This document shows, piece by piece, positions 11,885 through 24,002 of a stretch of DNA of 64,000 nucleotides (position 1 is its first letter; each line of letters begins with the position of its first letter). The notes beneath the pieces are model-generated. The model was not told where the DNA came from, did not search any database, and saw only the letters and a list, made by a program, of their open reading frames with translations. The stretch covers positions 5,523,534-5,587,533 of the forward strand of contig CM070615.1 in NCBI GenBank assembly GCA_036346395.1, given 5' to 3'. Source of the stretch: Hsuehochloa calcarea (lineage: Eukaryota > Streptophyta > Magnoliopsida > Poales > Poaceae). A program made the translations under genes and the position numbers.

Positions 11885-14732
11885 TGTCAGACCCGGATTT
11901 TCTAATCCCGGATCCTCTGTGAACAATACTGTGCTACTCCCTGGATCAGTAGGTAGCACTCACAGACTCATTGCTGAATCATATCATACAAGGCGCGAAT
12001 TTAAGATATTTAAATAAACAAACATCAGAGTGACATAAACCACGTCGGGTCAAGTTTTACATAAGGGCCACCAGGCCAAATGGATTACATTACTCAAAAG
12101 CAGCGGAAACAAAAGGGAGGGTGGAGCTCATCTCTCCACAGGCAAGCGACTGGGGTGACCGACGTACGACCGATATTATCCAAGGCATGAGTAATATAGG
12201 TTGTACGCAAGTACCAAAGAGTCCACGAGGCGGGCGAGACCTACACTACGTAATCTACGCTACTCTTCGTGGTTCCGTGGCCATCGCCCTCGGGCTCCTC
12301 GTAGTACGCGTAGTCTCCTTGCTCCGCATCATCCGGAGGGTTTGGGGAGGAGCGAGAGTGAGCACAACTACAGTGCTCATGAGCCAACACACAATATGCA
12401 ATAGTATACATGCAAGGCTTAACAAGGATGGCTCAGTTCTTTTATTTGCTAAAGCATCATTTTAAATTATCATAATTACAAAGTCCTATGACTTAGCATT
12501 TTAAATGAGTTGCATTTTCATTTAAAGAGATAAGTGCAATATTAAATAACAATAAGGTTACCTCCACCTTATGCTTAATTTGGATAACTGATTCGTCCAC
12601 CGATTATCAAGATTGGATAAGGCTACCCAGAAAATCCAAAGCAAGGGTGGATGAGCCCAACACATTTCCATTCCACCCACAAAGATTTTTGAAATAGAAC
12701 TAACTCAAAGTTAAGTTCCCATGTCCGCTTTTGACCAAAGGCGCGGTGCTTAAAGCAGCTTTAGACTCGCAGAGGTTGTACATCGTACCCACAAGAGATA
12801 ATCATACTCGTTACTCCACATGATTCCTTAGTCATGTAGTTGAGCGACCGAATCAAAGAATTCGTTCAAACTACCTTGCCCCTTCCGTCATCTCACCCTA
12901 TGGCCAATTCCATAAGTTGTGCGGGATGCTTACCACAATGACTAGCAAAGCTGGCCCCGGCCACAGTGACTAGCATAGCTGATAACTTCACCTTTTTCGG
13001 TGTCCCATTCAAGCCAGCATACGTCCTGCCGCTTGCACACTTCTAACACCGGTTGTGGGATGACATTCAAGGTTCAATAATTTTACTAGGCCAAGTTGCA
13101 CTTTGCAGACTTACGGTTGTACTTGTTTTACGAGAGGTCATGACAAGATTAAGTCCTTAATTCATCTGGACGGTTCATACCACATACCAACCATTCTCGT
13201 GATACGTCCGCACCCACCATTCTTTCCATCCGTCCAGATGTGGTACTAGCAAGTTGTTTAGGATTTTGGGGAGAAAAACCAATTAACGCAACACACCAGT
13301 CATCTACATCCAATGACTGCCCAAAACCATTTTTCATGTTTAAAGGATGATGATCGGGACATTTATTGTCCCGGTACTTAAGCAAGACTAGCATGTCGCT
13401 TAAGTACAACCTATACTAGTATTACCATATAATTACTAGGGTGACAAGGAATACTGGATTCAATTATCAAAGGATGGCTTAATAAGTAATTAATCAACAA
13501 ATGGGTATTTAACTACCTTAAGCTTTAACATATCATTGTTTACAAAATTAAAGCATGCAACTTTGCTATTTTAAATAAACATAGTTTGCATAAAATGTAG
13601 GTTCGGAATGATCAAAGTATTGACTCGCCTTGGTTAAAGGCGGAGGGGTCCTGGTACTCTTGAGCTTGGTCGAAGTGCGAGTCTCCTCGTCGTCGAATCC
13701 TAATCGGTCGAAAGTACCGGAAAAGACACAACGGCAAAGAGAGCAAATAAATACCAACTCAATAAATAATGAACTCCAAAATGAACAAGACCAGTACCAT
13801 TAGCAAGATCTCGATTTTAGAAAATTTTAGAAATTGGTTTCACAATTTTTGGAGTTATACAGAAAAAGATATGAATTTTGGAAGTTTTTAAATGATTTTT
13901 CAATTAAACAGAAAATCCGAAAATCCGAAAAACCAGAGTCGACACGTGTCGTTGCGTGCTCGGTCCACGGCACGTGCTCGTGGATCGAGTCCACGCAAGA
14001 CGCCAGACGGCCACATGGCGAGGCCCGCCGTCAACAGACAGACGGCGGGCCCCACTGTCGTGGTGGCGGCGCGCGAAAGCGGCGACGCTGTTCGCGAACG
14101 CGTCGCCTCGCGTTCGCATGCGAAGCGAGCGAAAAAGAGGGAGGGAGAGGGAGCGACGGGCGAGCGCACGGCGGCGGCGGAGGACGGAGCGGAGGCGGGC
14201 GCCGAGCCGAGGTCTGAGCCGAGGAGACGGAGCGGCGGGATTCGGCGAGGCGGCGGAAGGGGCGCCGAGGCGAGCCAAGAAGGAGCGGCGGGGTCGGGTC
14301 AAGACGAAGATCATGCGATGGCAATGGCTCGAACGACGGCAAGCGGAGGTGGAGGAGGGGAAAAGGGATGGAGGCGGGTGCGCTTAAATAGCCGAGGAGA
14401 GGAGGGCAAAGCCGGGCGGCGGCGGCGGGGAGGAAGAAAAACGCGGGGCGGCGCGGAGGAGGGAGAAGGGGGTCCGGCGGCGCACGGCGCGGACGGACGG
14501 GAGGCCGAGGCGGCGCGCGAGTGGCGCAGCCGCGCGGCGGCGGCGATCGAGGCGGCGGCGCGAGGCGGCGGAGACCTGGCGCGCGGAGGCGCCGAGGAAT
14601 TGGCCGGGCGGGCCCGTGAGGTAAGGGGGGAAAATTAGGGTTAGGGTTTCGATTTTGAAATCCGGTTTTGATTTTTGAAATTTGAATTTCAAATTTTGAT
14701 TTTTGAAACCTTAAACAAAACAGGATGTTACA
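11885..14732 (-). mobile_element. Solo LTR, long-LTR chromovirus type (2848 bp)
   Basis: Plus-strand ends are TGTCAGACCCGG and CAGGATGTTACA. The direct five-base duplication GTCCT sits at 11880-11884 and 14733-14737. The minus strand opens TGTAACATCC, as does the LTR at 30930, so the element lies in minus orientation. A TATA-like motif (CTATTTAAG on the minus strand) is at 14381-14391, followed downstream by a very GC-rich, CGG/GAG-repetitive 500 bp. That stretch gives long open frames on both strands which I do not regard as genes. No internal domain is present. It interrupts element X between integrase and RNase H. Confidence 0.93.
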
Positions 14733-14737
14733 GTCCT

Positions 14738-16901
14738 CCTCCATGCGCCTCCTGTAACAATAAAAGACGAACGGAGCTAACTGGAATGCATAGCTTGTTA
14801 GTACGAAACAAAAATCCATCATTCACAATAAATTTATTCTAGTTTTTGCCTTCTTTATAATTCTGAAAGATATCTTTAAAATCACCATGATGCACATATT
14901 GCTCTTTAATTGTCTCTAAACCAAAAAATTCTGAAATCAAGTTGAGATAATATGGTATAACGACGAGATAAAGTATCAACAATAACATTATCATTTCCTT
15001 TCTTGTGTTTAATGACATATGAAAACGATTCAATGAACTCAACCCATTTGGCATGTCTACGGTTCATATTTGATTGACTACGAATGTGCTTTAATGATTC
15101 ATGATCAGAATGTATAATAAATTCTTTGGACCATAAATAATGTTGCCATGTCTCTAATGTTCGAACTAAAGCATATAATTCATTATCATAAAGAATAATT
15201 CAGACTAGACCCACTTAATTTCTCACTAAAATACGCAACAGATTTACCTTCTTGAATAAGCACACCTCCAAGTCTAATTCTACTAGTATCACATTCAAGC
15301 TCAAAAGTCTTACCAAAACCAGGAAGTTGGAGAAGTGATGCATGTGTAAGCTTATCTTTCAAAATATGAAACGATTGTTCTTGTTTAGGGCCCCAGATAA
15401 AAGGAACACCTTTCTTCGTAAGCTCATTCATCGGTGCGGCAATGGTGATGAAATCTTTGACAAAGCATCGATAAAATCTAGCAAGTCTGAGAAAACTCCG
15501 TACTTGTGTGACCGTGTTAGGAGTCGGCCAACTTTGTACAGCTTCGATCTTGGCTTGATCAACCTCAATACCCTATGGAGTAACAACATAGCTAAGAAAC
15601 GATACTCGATCGGTGCAAAAGGCGCACTTCTCAAGGTTACCAAACAAACGTGCATCACGTAGAGCATTAAAAATAGCACTCAAGTGTTCAAGATGTTTCT
15701 CTAATGTTTTGCTATAGATCAATATGTCATCAAAATATATCACCACAAATTGTCCTATGAAAGCATGCAAAACTTCATTCATTAATTTCATAAAAGTACT
15801 AGGTGCATTAGTTACCCAAAAGGCATCACCAACAACTCATATAATCCAAACTTAGTTTTGAATGCTGTTTTCCATTCATCGCCTAACTGCATGCGAATTT
15901 AGTGATACCCACTACGCAAATCAACTTTGGAAAACACCGTAGAGCCACTTAATTCATCAAGCATATCATCTAGCCTAGGAATAGGATGACGATATCGAAT
16001 AGTAATATTATTGATAGCTATACAGTCAACACACATATGCCATGATCCATGTTTCTTAGGTACCAAAATCACAGGGACATCACAAGGACTAACTTTTGCG
16101 TACGTATCCTTTGTCAAGCAAGTCTTGCACTTGACGTCGAATTTCCTTTGTCTCTTCAGAATTGGTTCTGTATGGCGCACGGTTGGGAAGCGAGGCTCCT
16201 GGAATTAAATCAATTTGATGTTCAATCTTCCTAATTGGAGGCAACCCTGGGTGTATGTCACTTGGAAACACATCAGCAAACTCCTGCAAAATATTAGCAA
16301 CAGCAGGAGGCACAGAAGGAGACATATCCTGAAAGAAAAATAAGGCTTCTTTGCACACTAGAGTATAGTAACCAGATTTGCTATCTTCCATCTCACAAAT
16401 ATCAGATTTAGTAGCAAGAAAAACTGAACCTTTCAATTTAATTTCACCTTTTCTAGCACTAGGTTATTTCTTCTTTGGGTGCACAAGTTCTTTAGTTACA
16501 ATCTGATTTTCACTTTTACGGCTCTCCTTTTCTATATTAGCTCTCTCTAATTCATCCTTTAAAATAGCTTTAGGAGACATGGGCAGCAAAGCAATTTTCT
16601 TTTCATTAAACATGATAGTATAGTTTTTAGTTCTACCATGATGCACTGTATCTCTATCATATTGCCAAGGCCTACCTAATAACAAAGAACATGCTTGCAT
16701 AGATACTGCATCGCAATCAGCATAATCATGATAAGAACTAATAGAAAAATATACTCTCACAATGCGAGTTACCTTCAACTTGTCATAATTGTTGAACCAT
16801 TGAATATAATATGAGCAAGGGTGTTGTTGTGTGGTCAATGCAAGCTTCTCAACCATGTCCTTGCTTGCCAAATTGTTGCGACTTCCTCCATCAATCATCA
16901 C
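14738..16901 (-). pseudogene. Element X protease, reverse transcriptase and RNase H
   Basis: Minus-strand gypsy pol upstream of the solo LTR. The retropepsin-like motif is MMIDGGSRNNLASKDM (16901-16850), with the ACSLLLGRPW block at about 16690. RT blocks are VPVILVPKKHGSWHMCVDC, FSKVDLRSGYH and FVVIYFDDILIYSK (16120-15700), the last keeping the catalytic DD. RNase H follows (ECDTSRIRLGGVLIQEGKSVAYFSEKL, about 15310-15200, and HSDHESLKHIRS near 15100). Frame breaks occur near 15900, 15840, 15430 and 15190. The gag that should precede it is replaced at about 16902 by an untranslated leader of element Y type. Together with 10467-11884 it forms the 3' two thirds of X. Confidence 0.87.
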
Positions 16902-17645
16902 TGGGGGTGGTCGTAGACCAACTTGGGGTGGTCGATTTGTTTCTTCTTCTTTTCTATTATTTCTTTTTTTTCCTTTCTTTTCTTTTCTTTTCCTTTTTTT
17001 CCTTTTGCACTCTTTGTTTCTTTTCTTATTTGCAAACGTGACCCGAGCTCAAAATTCTTCTGCTACCTTTTCTGGGTCCAATGAGGTGAGTGGGTCACAA
17101 ACTTTTTTCAGAGAGCAGGGGTATAAAGGTAATTAAAAGATACTCTCTCTCTCTCTGAACTTTGGTTATAGAAATTCTTCTTGGACTTTGTTTGGCAGGC
17201 ACGATATGATGAGTGCGTGGGGTGTCCGAGAGCAACCAGAAACAGATAGGTTTGTCTGGGCGGAGACGAGTGGACGATCGAATCCGACCAGGTGATCGAA
17301 ACCGACCAGGTGGTAGATCCCGAGTGGATGGTTGAATGGGTGTTGCTCGAATAGGTGGTCGAATGGGGGTGGTGTCTCGATGATCAAAATAGCAAAGACT
17401 CGACGCTAGAAACTAGATCACAACGACTAGACCAGCAACAAAGACACCGACGATGGACTCAAACTCAACAACGCGAAAACTGAAAACACAATTGCGATAG
17501 GCACAAAGTGGTTTGGACAGTGGAAGAACTAAGATCTAAAACTTCTTTTTTGTAGGGTAATTTTCTGGCCTCTAGGTGATGGAACACAACTAACAAAAAG
17601 GGGATAAACGAGATTACCTAAAGGGCAACCTTCGCTCTGATACCA
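16902..17645 (-). mobile_element. Leader with tRNA-Met primer-binding site, Y type, second copy
   Basis: Almost identical to 22795-23528. The minus strand begins with the primer-binding site TGGTATCAGAGC (17645-17634), immediately after the LTR3 end. It continues through about 700 bases with a CT repeat (about 17139-17156) and a pyrimidine-rich plus-strand tract (16938-17010). No gag follows; the sequence switches to element X protease at about 16901. A 17-18 base minisatellite-like run around ACCAGGTGGT/GAATGGGTG lies at 17270-17375. Confidence 0.82.
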
Positions 17646-17647
17646 CT

Positions 17648-18085
17648 TGATAGAATACGGCGGCCCGATCTTCCGATAGGTTCGATTGGTTTCGTCGTGA
17701 GGACGTTGACGCTTTGAGGCTTCCGACCCGCAGACCGTCACCTCGCAATTTGCTACACCCGCACGACTGTCGTTATCGACCACGCTTGCACGCGATCGAC
17801 CTTACCACGAGGGTTATGGTTCCAGCAAGCAATCGAAGCAACTCACAAGAACAAGGTAGATGCAATCTGAATTGTATTGTGAATATGGATGAAGTTCACA
17901 AGGTGGGGTTCCTCAAACCGATCAAACGGCGAAACTGCAAAGTGGCAGAATAATCTAAGAAAAACCCGTCTCTAAACTATGATGGCTACTGTATATATAT
18001 AGGGGGACGTGAGGAGGTCGACCTAGGGTTGTGCAGCCGTGGAACGAGGCGTACACAACCTGGACTCCGACCTCGTCACGCTTAT
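17648..18085 (-). mobile_element. LTR3 (3' LTR of element Y, truncated)
   Basis: The minus-strand 3' end is TCTATCA, two bases from the primer-binding site of the next leader. The minus-strand TATA box (CTATATATATAC) is at about 17990-18003. It matches LTR2 (23531-24002) with few differences but stops at 18085. The last part of U3 and the polypurine tract are missing, and it joins directly to Y integrase codons. That makes a short chimeric reading frame of integrase into LTR. Confidence 0.82.
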
Positions 18086-19033
18086 ATTAATTTTTTCAGA
18101 GGTAGGCATAGGTAGTAAATCAATAAGAGCACGGGGGTTAAAACCATACACTGCCTGAAACGAACTTACCTTGGTGGTGGAGTGTACTGACCTATTGTAA
18201 GCAAACTCAATATGTGGTAAACACTCTTTCCACATCTTTAAATTCTTCTTTAACACAGCCCGCAACATGGTGGATAATGTGCGGTTGACAACCTCCGTTT
18301 GTCCATCAGTTTGGGGATAGCATGTAGTAGAAAACAACAGCTTTGTCCCTAATTTATTCCAAAGTGATCTCCAAAAGTGGCTCAAAAACATCGCATCACG
18401 ATCAGAGATAATAGTATTGGGCACTCCATGTAAGCGAATGATTTTCCTGAAAAACAAATCAGCTATGTTTGTAGCATCATCGCTCTTGTGATAAGATATA
18501 AAATGTGATATTTTAGAAAATCGATCCACTACTACAAATATACTATCCCTCCCCCTCTTTGTCCTAGGCAATCCTAAAATAAAATCCATAGAAATATCCT
18601 CCCAAGGGGCGCTAGGAATAGAAAGAGGTATATAAAGTCCATGTGGATTGAGACGGGACTTAGCTTTGTTGCATGTAGTGCAGCGAGCCACGTAGCGCTC
18701 GACATCGCGCCTCATCTTTGGCTAAAAGAAGTGGGTGGCCAGCACATCTTCTGTCTTCTTTGCTCCGAAATGCGCCATCAAACCTCCTCTATGCGCCACC
18801 TGCAACAACAAAAGACGAACGGAGCTAGCTGGAACGCATAGCTTGTTAGTACGATAGACCAAACTATCATTCAGCACATATTTATTCCATATTTTCCCTC
18901 CTTTACACTGCTCGAGTACTTCCTTAAAGTCCAAATCAGTGGCATATAAACTCTTAATGGCCTCCAAACCAAAAATCTTATGATCATGCTGAGATAACAT
19001 GATATAGCGTCTAGAGAGCGCATCAGCAACCAC
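18086..19033 (-). pseudogene. Element Y integrase
   Basis: Minus-strand integrase of the Y gypsy copy. A VADALSRR linker (19033) leads to the zinc-binding region HRGGLMAHFGAKKTEDVL...CTTCNKAKS, which contains one stop at about 18722. The catalytic core follows: DISMDFILGLP, VVVDRFSKISHFIS, IISDRDAMFLSHFW, QTDGQTEVVNRTL. Asp, Asp and Glu positions are all visible, making this the best-preserved integrase core of the minus-strand complex. Translation runs past NRSVHSTTKVSSFQAVYG and LPMPTSEKINI, then crosses at 18085 into LTR3. The C-terminal pol domain and 3' UTR are therefore deleted. Confidence 0.9.
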
Positions 19034-20330
19034 ATTGTCCTTACCTTTCTTTTGCTTGATGACATATGGAAACGACTTAATAAATTATACCCAATTAGCA
19101 TGTCGTTTATTCAGTTTAGCTTGACTTCTAATATGTTTTAGCGATTCATGATCAGAATGTATAACAAATTCTTTGGGCCATAGATAATGCTGCCAAGTTT
19201 GAAGCATGCGAACTAAAGCATACAATTCTTTGTCATAGGTGGAATAATCCAGACTAGGCCCATTTAGTTTCTCGCTGAAATATGCAACCGGTTTACCTTC
19301 TTGAATCAATACACCACCTATCCCAATCCCACTAGCGTCACATTCAATCTCAAAAGTCTTACCAAAATCAGAGAGTTGGAGTAGGGGTGCTTGGGTGAGC
19401 TACTCTTTCAACAAGTTGAATGCCTTCTCTTGCGCAGGTCCCCATTGGAAAGGCACTCATTTCTTTGTTAATTCATTCAATGGTGCGGCAATGGTGCTGA
19501 ACTCCCGCACAAAACGTCGATAGAATCCAGCAAGGTCGTGGAAACTCTGCACGTGTGACACAGTGGTAGGTGTCGGCCAGCTTTGGATGACTGCAATCTT
19601 TGTCTCATCCATCTCAATTCCCTGTGGTGTCACAACATAAACAAGAAACGCAACTCGATCGGTGCAAAAGGTGCACTTTTCGATGTTACCAAACAAACGT
19701 GCATCTCTCAAAGCATTAAAAATAGCACGTATATGAATCAAATGTAGCTCATGCGACTTGCTATAAATCAAGATATCATCAAAGTAAACCACCATAAATT
19801 TCCAAATGAAAGGACGTAAAACCTCGTTCATTAATCGCATAAAAGTGCTAGGTGCATTAGTTAGACCGTAAGGCATCACTAATCACTCATATAGTCCGAA
19901 CTTAGTTTTAAAAGTAGTTTTCCATTCATCTCTCAATTTCATTCTAATATGGTGGTAACCACTCCGCAAGTCAATCTTTGTGAAAAAAATAGAACCACTC
20001 AATTCATCAAGCATGTCGTCTAGCCTAGGAATAGGATGACGATACCTTATGGAAATATTATTAATGGCTCTGCAATCAACACACATACGCCAACTACCAT
20101 CTTTCTTAGGAACCAAAAGAACAGGAACAACACAAGGACTAAGGTTTTGTCTTACGTACCCACGGTCCAACAGATCTTGGACCTGTCGCTGAATTTCCTT
20201 AGTCTCCTCCGGATTGGTCCTATATGCAGCACGGTTTGGCAAAGTCGCTCCTTGGATCAAATCAATTTGATGCTCAATCCCTCGAATAGGCGGTAATCTT
20301 GGGGGTATCTCAACTGAAAATACATCCACA
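19034..20330 (-). pseudogene. Element Y reverse transcriptase and RNase H
   Basis: Minus-strand RT/RNase H. RT blocks are PVLLVPKKDGSWRMCVDCRAINNI (20130-20065), FFTKIDLRSGYHHIRM (about 19985-19940), MPYGLTNAPSTF (19876-19840) and MVVYFDDILIYSKS (19800-19755), with the catalytic DD intact. A stop at about 19880 separates the fingers from the palm. RNase H blocks are MIQEGKPVAYFSEKLNG and YDKELYALVRMLQTWQHYLW (19309-19180) and IHSDHESLKHIRSQA (19165-19120). A second stop lies near 19455 and a frameshift near 19400. Typical Ty3/gypsy order. Confidence 0.9.
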
Positions 20331-21355
20331 TACTCCTGCAAAAGATTAGCAATAGCAGGAGGCAAAGAACTAGATATATCCTCAAGTGAATATAAAGTAT
20401 TTTTGCATATCAACGCATAGCATGGCAGCTCATTATCATAAATTTCAGCAAATTCAAATTTAGTGGCAAACATAACACACCCCTTCAATTTAATTCCCTC
20501 GAACTTAGAATTAGACGTCACTTTCTCCCCTTTAGGTGGGAAAACACATTTTGCTACTTGCTGATTTTCAGAACCATGCTTATTGGTGTTTCTTTCATTT
20601 TTAGCGCGCTCTTCTTCATCTTTCAAAATTTCAGCAGGTGTCAAAGGCAACAATTTAATCTTTTTACCCTTATGTGATAACGAGTAGGTATTAGCTCTAC
20701 CATGGTGGAAAACATCATTATCATATATCCAAGGCCTACCTAGCAACAAAGAGCATGCTTGCATAGGCACTACATCAAAGTCGATATCGATACTATCTTT
20801 GTAATTACCAGCTGAAAATTGCACTCTCACAACTTTGTTTATCTTTAACTTACCACACGAATTGAACCATTGGATGTAGTATGGATGTGGGTGTGGTTGT
20901 GTGGTCAAGCCAAGCTTTTCGACCATCTCGGAGCTTGCAAGGTTATTGCAGCTCCCTCCATCAATGATGACTCTGCAGGCTCTGTCTTTCACGAGAAATC
21001 TGGATTGAAATAAGTTGTGCCGCTGATTTTGCTCTGTCTTCTCCACTTGTGCGCTCAGCACTCGTTGTGCAACAAGGCTCACATGACTCCCTGTGCCAAC
21101 AACAGCTACTTGTTCCTCTACATCATCAGCATCACTGTCTATCTCGTCTCCTCTATCTACAAGGTTAGCTGCAAGTACATATTCATCATCAATATCACTA
21201 GCACTTACATAACCACCGTTTTCGGTGGCAAGATATGCTCGCTGACTTGGGCAGTCCTTCATGATGTGTCTCATTCCCTTGCCACGGTGGCAAATAATCC
21301 CAGTGGTACGACCCGTGGAAGCAACCAAAGAAGAACTCCTGGCTGGGGTCTGCAC
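20331..21355 (-). pseudogene. Element Y nucleocapsid end, protease and linker
   Basis: Continuous minus-strand frame leading into the RT. It opens with a degenerate zinc knuckle (ICHRGKGMRHIMKDCPSQ), where a Cys and a Gly of the CCHC pattern are changed. The protease-like domain has IIDGGSCNNLAS (about 20970-20935) and VPMQACSLLLGRPW (about 20770). A 250-residue linker reaches the RT. The same order is seen in element X (14738-16901), which shows that X and Y are sister families. The zinc-knuckle change suggests inactivity. Confidence 0.85.
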
Positions 21356-21419
21356 ACTAGTAGATTTGCTTACCTCGGGTGCATGTGATGTTGTCCGAGG
21401 TGCTGCTGAATGCGCCCTA

Positions 21420-22387
21420 TTAGCGGAGGGGGGGCAGCAGACCGTGTAGCCGAAGGTGGGGTTGTTTTAACTTGCCCCGGCATTGATCTTGGTGTAAACG
21501 TGCTTCCAAAATTATTCCTTGGCCTCTATTGTCGTCCCTGCAATTCCTTTTCTGCCAAACACGCAAGTTGGAACAATCTAGGGACACTATCATATTCTTT
21601 GTAATCAACTATGTCCTGAATTTTATGTCTTAATCCCCTATAAAAACGTGCCATAGCAGCCTCTTCGTCTTCAATAATATCACAACGCAACATACTAATT
21701 TGCAGTTCTTGATAATATTCTTCTACGGATCTATTACCTTGGTTTAAGTGTTGTAATTTATTACTCACGTTTAAAAGAAGGTGGAACAAATCTGTTACGC
21801 ATAGCAACCTTTAAAGCATCCCACGTAGTAGGTGCTAATCCATCGTTGCATACCTTATTCCACCAAATGATGACAAAGTTTTTAAATTCACTTGTGGCTT
21901 GCCTAACTCTATGCACTTCAGGAACTAAGTGAGCATTAAATTTCTGTTCTACTGTTATCTTCCAATCTAGATATATTTCAGCATCATAAGCACCAGCAAA
22001 GGATGGTATAGTGAACTTGACTTTAGCATATGGATAATCATTAACACGTGTATTATGTTGCTGAAGGTTATTACCTCTCATACCTTGACGGTTAAAGTTC
22101 AACCGGTTCCGTTGTCGTGCATCAAAGGCGTCGTGGCTACGCATCTCATTATCATTGTCAAGCTCATGGTCATGGGCTGCACCATGAGGTTCCACACGTC
22201 CATTATTCGGTCGTTGATTGGCCAAACCATCAATGCGTGCATTGAGCATTGCAATACTATCATTGAGTTGTCGTAGTGTAGCATTTGTTTCCGCAAGCTT
22301 CATATCAATGTTGTCATTAATAGCATGGCAGTGCTCATCCAACACCCTCGTGAGCTCTTCTCTCAAAACACACTCTCGCGCATCCAA
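21420..22387 (-). pseudogene. Element Y gag
   Basis: Minus-strand gag in two frames. The first (22387-21761, from ATG) begins MDARECVLREELTRVLDEH, has a coiled-coil-like stretch, and carries the retrotransposon gag core (KVKFTIPSFAGAYDAEIYLDW...FVIIWWNKV). A frameshift near 21780 is followed by the second frame, LNQGNRSVEEYYQEL...MARFYRGLRHKIQDIVDY (21740-21530). The frames then change again into the pol reading at 21355. It lies directly downstream of the Y leader and forms with it the 5' part of a nearly complete Y element. Confidence 0.86.
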
Positions 22388-23528
22388 TTCTTCACCTGCC
22401 GTGGTTAGTAGGAGACAAAAGACAACACAAAGGTATTATCCCTATCAACTACTAGGTGGTGGAAGGTGGGATCACACACTCTCAAGCGTCTTACCAAGCT
22501 CTTATGAGTTTCTTACCAAATTGCAGCAGGTGGTATGATCAGAGAAGGTGAGATGTACGACCACGGCGGAGGCGAATGCGAGGATCCAAATCTGAGGGAC
22601 GAAAGTATGTGGAGCTCGGACAGGCAATGTTTAGTAGCAAGAAAGAGGAATAATGGAATCAGATTAGCAAAGCTGAGTCAAAGTCCACAGTACTCGTCAC
22701 AGTTGCTGGCCCAAACGCGTTCCTAGAACTAGCTCAAGCAAGCTGAAAAATATGGTAGATACAAATGATTCCAAAGAATGCAAGGCTGGGAGTGTCGATT
22801 TGCTTCTTCTTCTTTTCTATTCTTTCTTTTTTCCCTTTCTTTTCTTCTCTTTTCCTTTTTTTCCTTTTCCTTTTTTTTTCTTTTGCACTCTTTGTTTCTT
22901 TTCTTTTTTGCAAACGTGACCCGAGCTCAAAATTCTTCTGCTACCTTTTCTGGGTCCGATGAGGTGAGTGGGTCACAAACTTTTTTCAGAGAGCAGGGGT
23001 ATAAAGGTAATTAAAAGATACTCTCTCTCTCTCTCTCTGAACTTTGGTTATGGAAATTCTTCTCGGACTTTGTTTGGCAGGCACGATATGATGAGTGCGT
23101 GGGGTGTCCGAGAGCAACCAGAAACATATAGGTTTGTCTGGGCGGAGACGAGTGGATGGTCGAATCCGACCAGGTGATCGAAATCGACCAGGTGGTAGAT
23201 CCCTAGTGGATGGTTGAATGGGTGTTGCTCGAATAGGTGGTCGAATGGGGGGTGGTGTCTCGATGATCAAAATAGCAAAGACTCGACGCTAGAAACTAGA
23301 TCACAACGACTAGACCAGCAACAAAGACACCGACGATGGACTCAAACTCAACAACGCGAAAACTGAAAACACAATTGCGATAGGCACAAAGTGGTTTGGA
23401 CAGTGGAAGAACTAAGATCTAAAACTTCTTTTTTGTAGGGTAATTTTCTAGACTCTAGGTGATGGAACACAACTAACAAAAAGGGGATAAACGAGATTAC
23501 CTAAAGGGCAACCTTCGCTCTGATACCA
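22388..23528 (-). mobile_element. Element Y leader and primer-binding site
   Basis: The minus strand starts with TGGTATCAGAGC (23528-23517), complementary to the initiator tRNA-Met 3' end. It lies two bases from LTR2. A long untranslated leader with a CT microsatellite (about 23021-23038) and a polypyrimidine tract (22800-22905, plus strand) leads to the gag ATG at 22387. The part 22795-23528 is duplicated at 16902-17645. No other gene is seen. Confidence 0.85.
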
Positions 23529-23530
23529 CT

Positions 23531-24002
23531 TGATAGAATATGGCGGCCCGATCTTCCGATAGGTTCGATTGGTTTCGTCGTGAGGACGTTGACGCTTTGA
23601 GGCTTCCGACCCGCAGACCGTCACCTCGCAATTTGCTACACCCGCACGACTGTCGTTATGGACCACGCTTGCACGCGATCGACCTTACCACGAGGGTTAT
23701 AGTTCCAGCAAGCAATCGAAGCAACTCACAAGAACAAGGTAGATGCAATCTGAATTGTATTGCGAATATGGATGAAGTTCACAAGGTGGGGTTCCTCAAA
23801 CCGATCAAACGGCGAAACTGCAAAGTGGCAGAATAATCTAAGAAAAACCCGTCTCTAAACTATGATGGCTATTGTATATATATAGGGGGACGTGAGGAGG
23901 TCGACCTAGGGTTGTGCAGCCGTGGAACGAGGCGTACACAACCTGGACTCCGACCTCATCACGCTTACAAAGTCCTATTAGATCCAAAACGGTGACGCAA
24001 CA
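23531..24002 (-). mobile_element. LTR2 (5' LTR of element Y)
   Basis: The minus strand runs from TGTTGCGTCACC (24002) to TCTATCA (23531), about 472 bp. The TATA box CTATATATATAC is near 23876-23888 on the minus strand. It is followed on the left by the primer-binding site. On the right, after a short 3' UTR, lies the C-terminal pol region of another Y copy. LTR2 is therefore shared: 3' LTR for the right-hand fragment and 5' LTR for the nearly complete Y copy. Confidence 0.85.

Larger units (their letters stand above)
8153..12998. repeat. Tandem duplication, unit 2
   Basis: Second copy of 1465-6314. It begins exactly after the LTR terminus GGTCTCACA at 8152 and starts with GCGGG, the same five bases found at 1465-1469. 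It runs through element A pol, LTR4 and the 3' part of X, then into the solo LTR that begins at 11885. It stops matching unit 1 after CCTTTTTC (6314 versus 12998). Unit 2 continues into the complete solo LTR, so it is the more original context. Confidence 0.9.

Noticed and set aside
13892..14822. Long open frames (248 aa plus strand, 263 aa minus strand)
   Set aside because: Arg/Gly/Ala- or Pro/Arg-only composition on both strands inside a solo LTR; no domain, and GC bias explains the absence of stops.
17634..17645. tRNA-like GCTCTGATACCA sequences (also at 23517 and 25628)
   Set aside because: They are retrotransposon primer-binding sites next to LTR ends, not tRNA genes; no cloverleaf around them.
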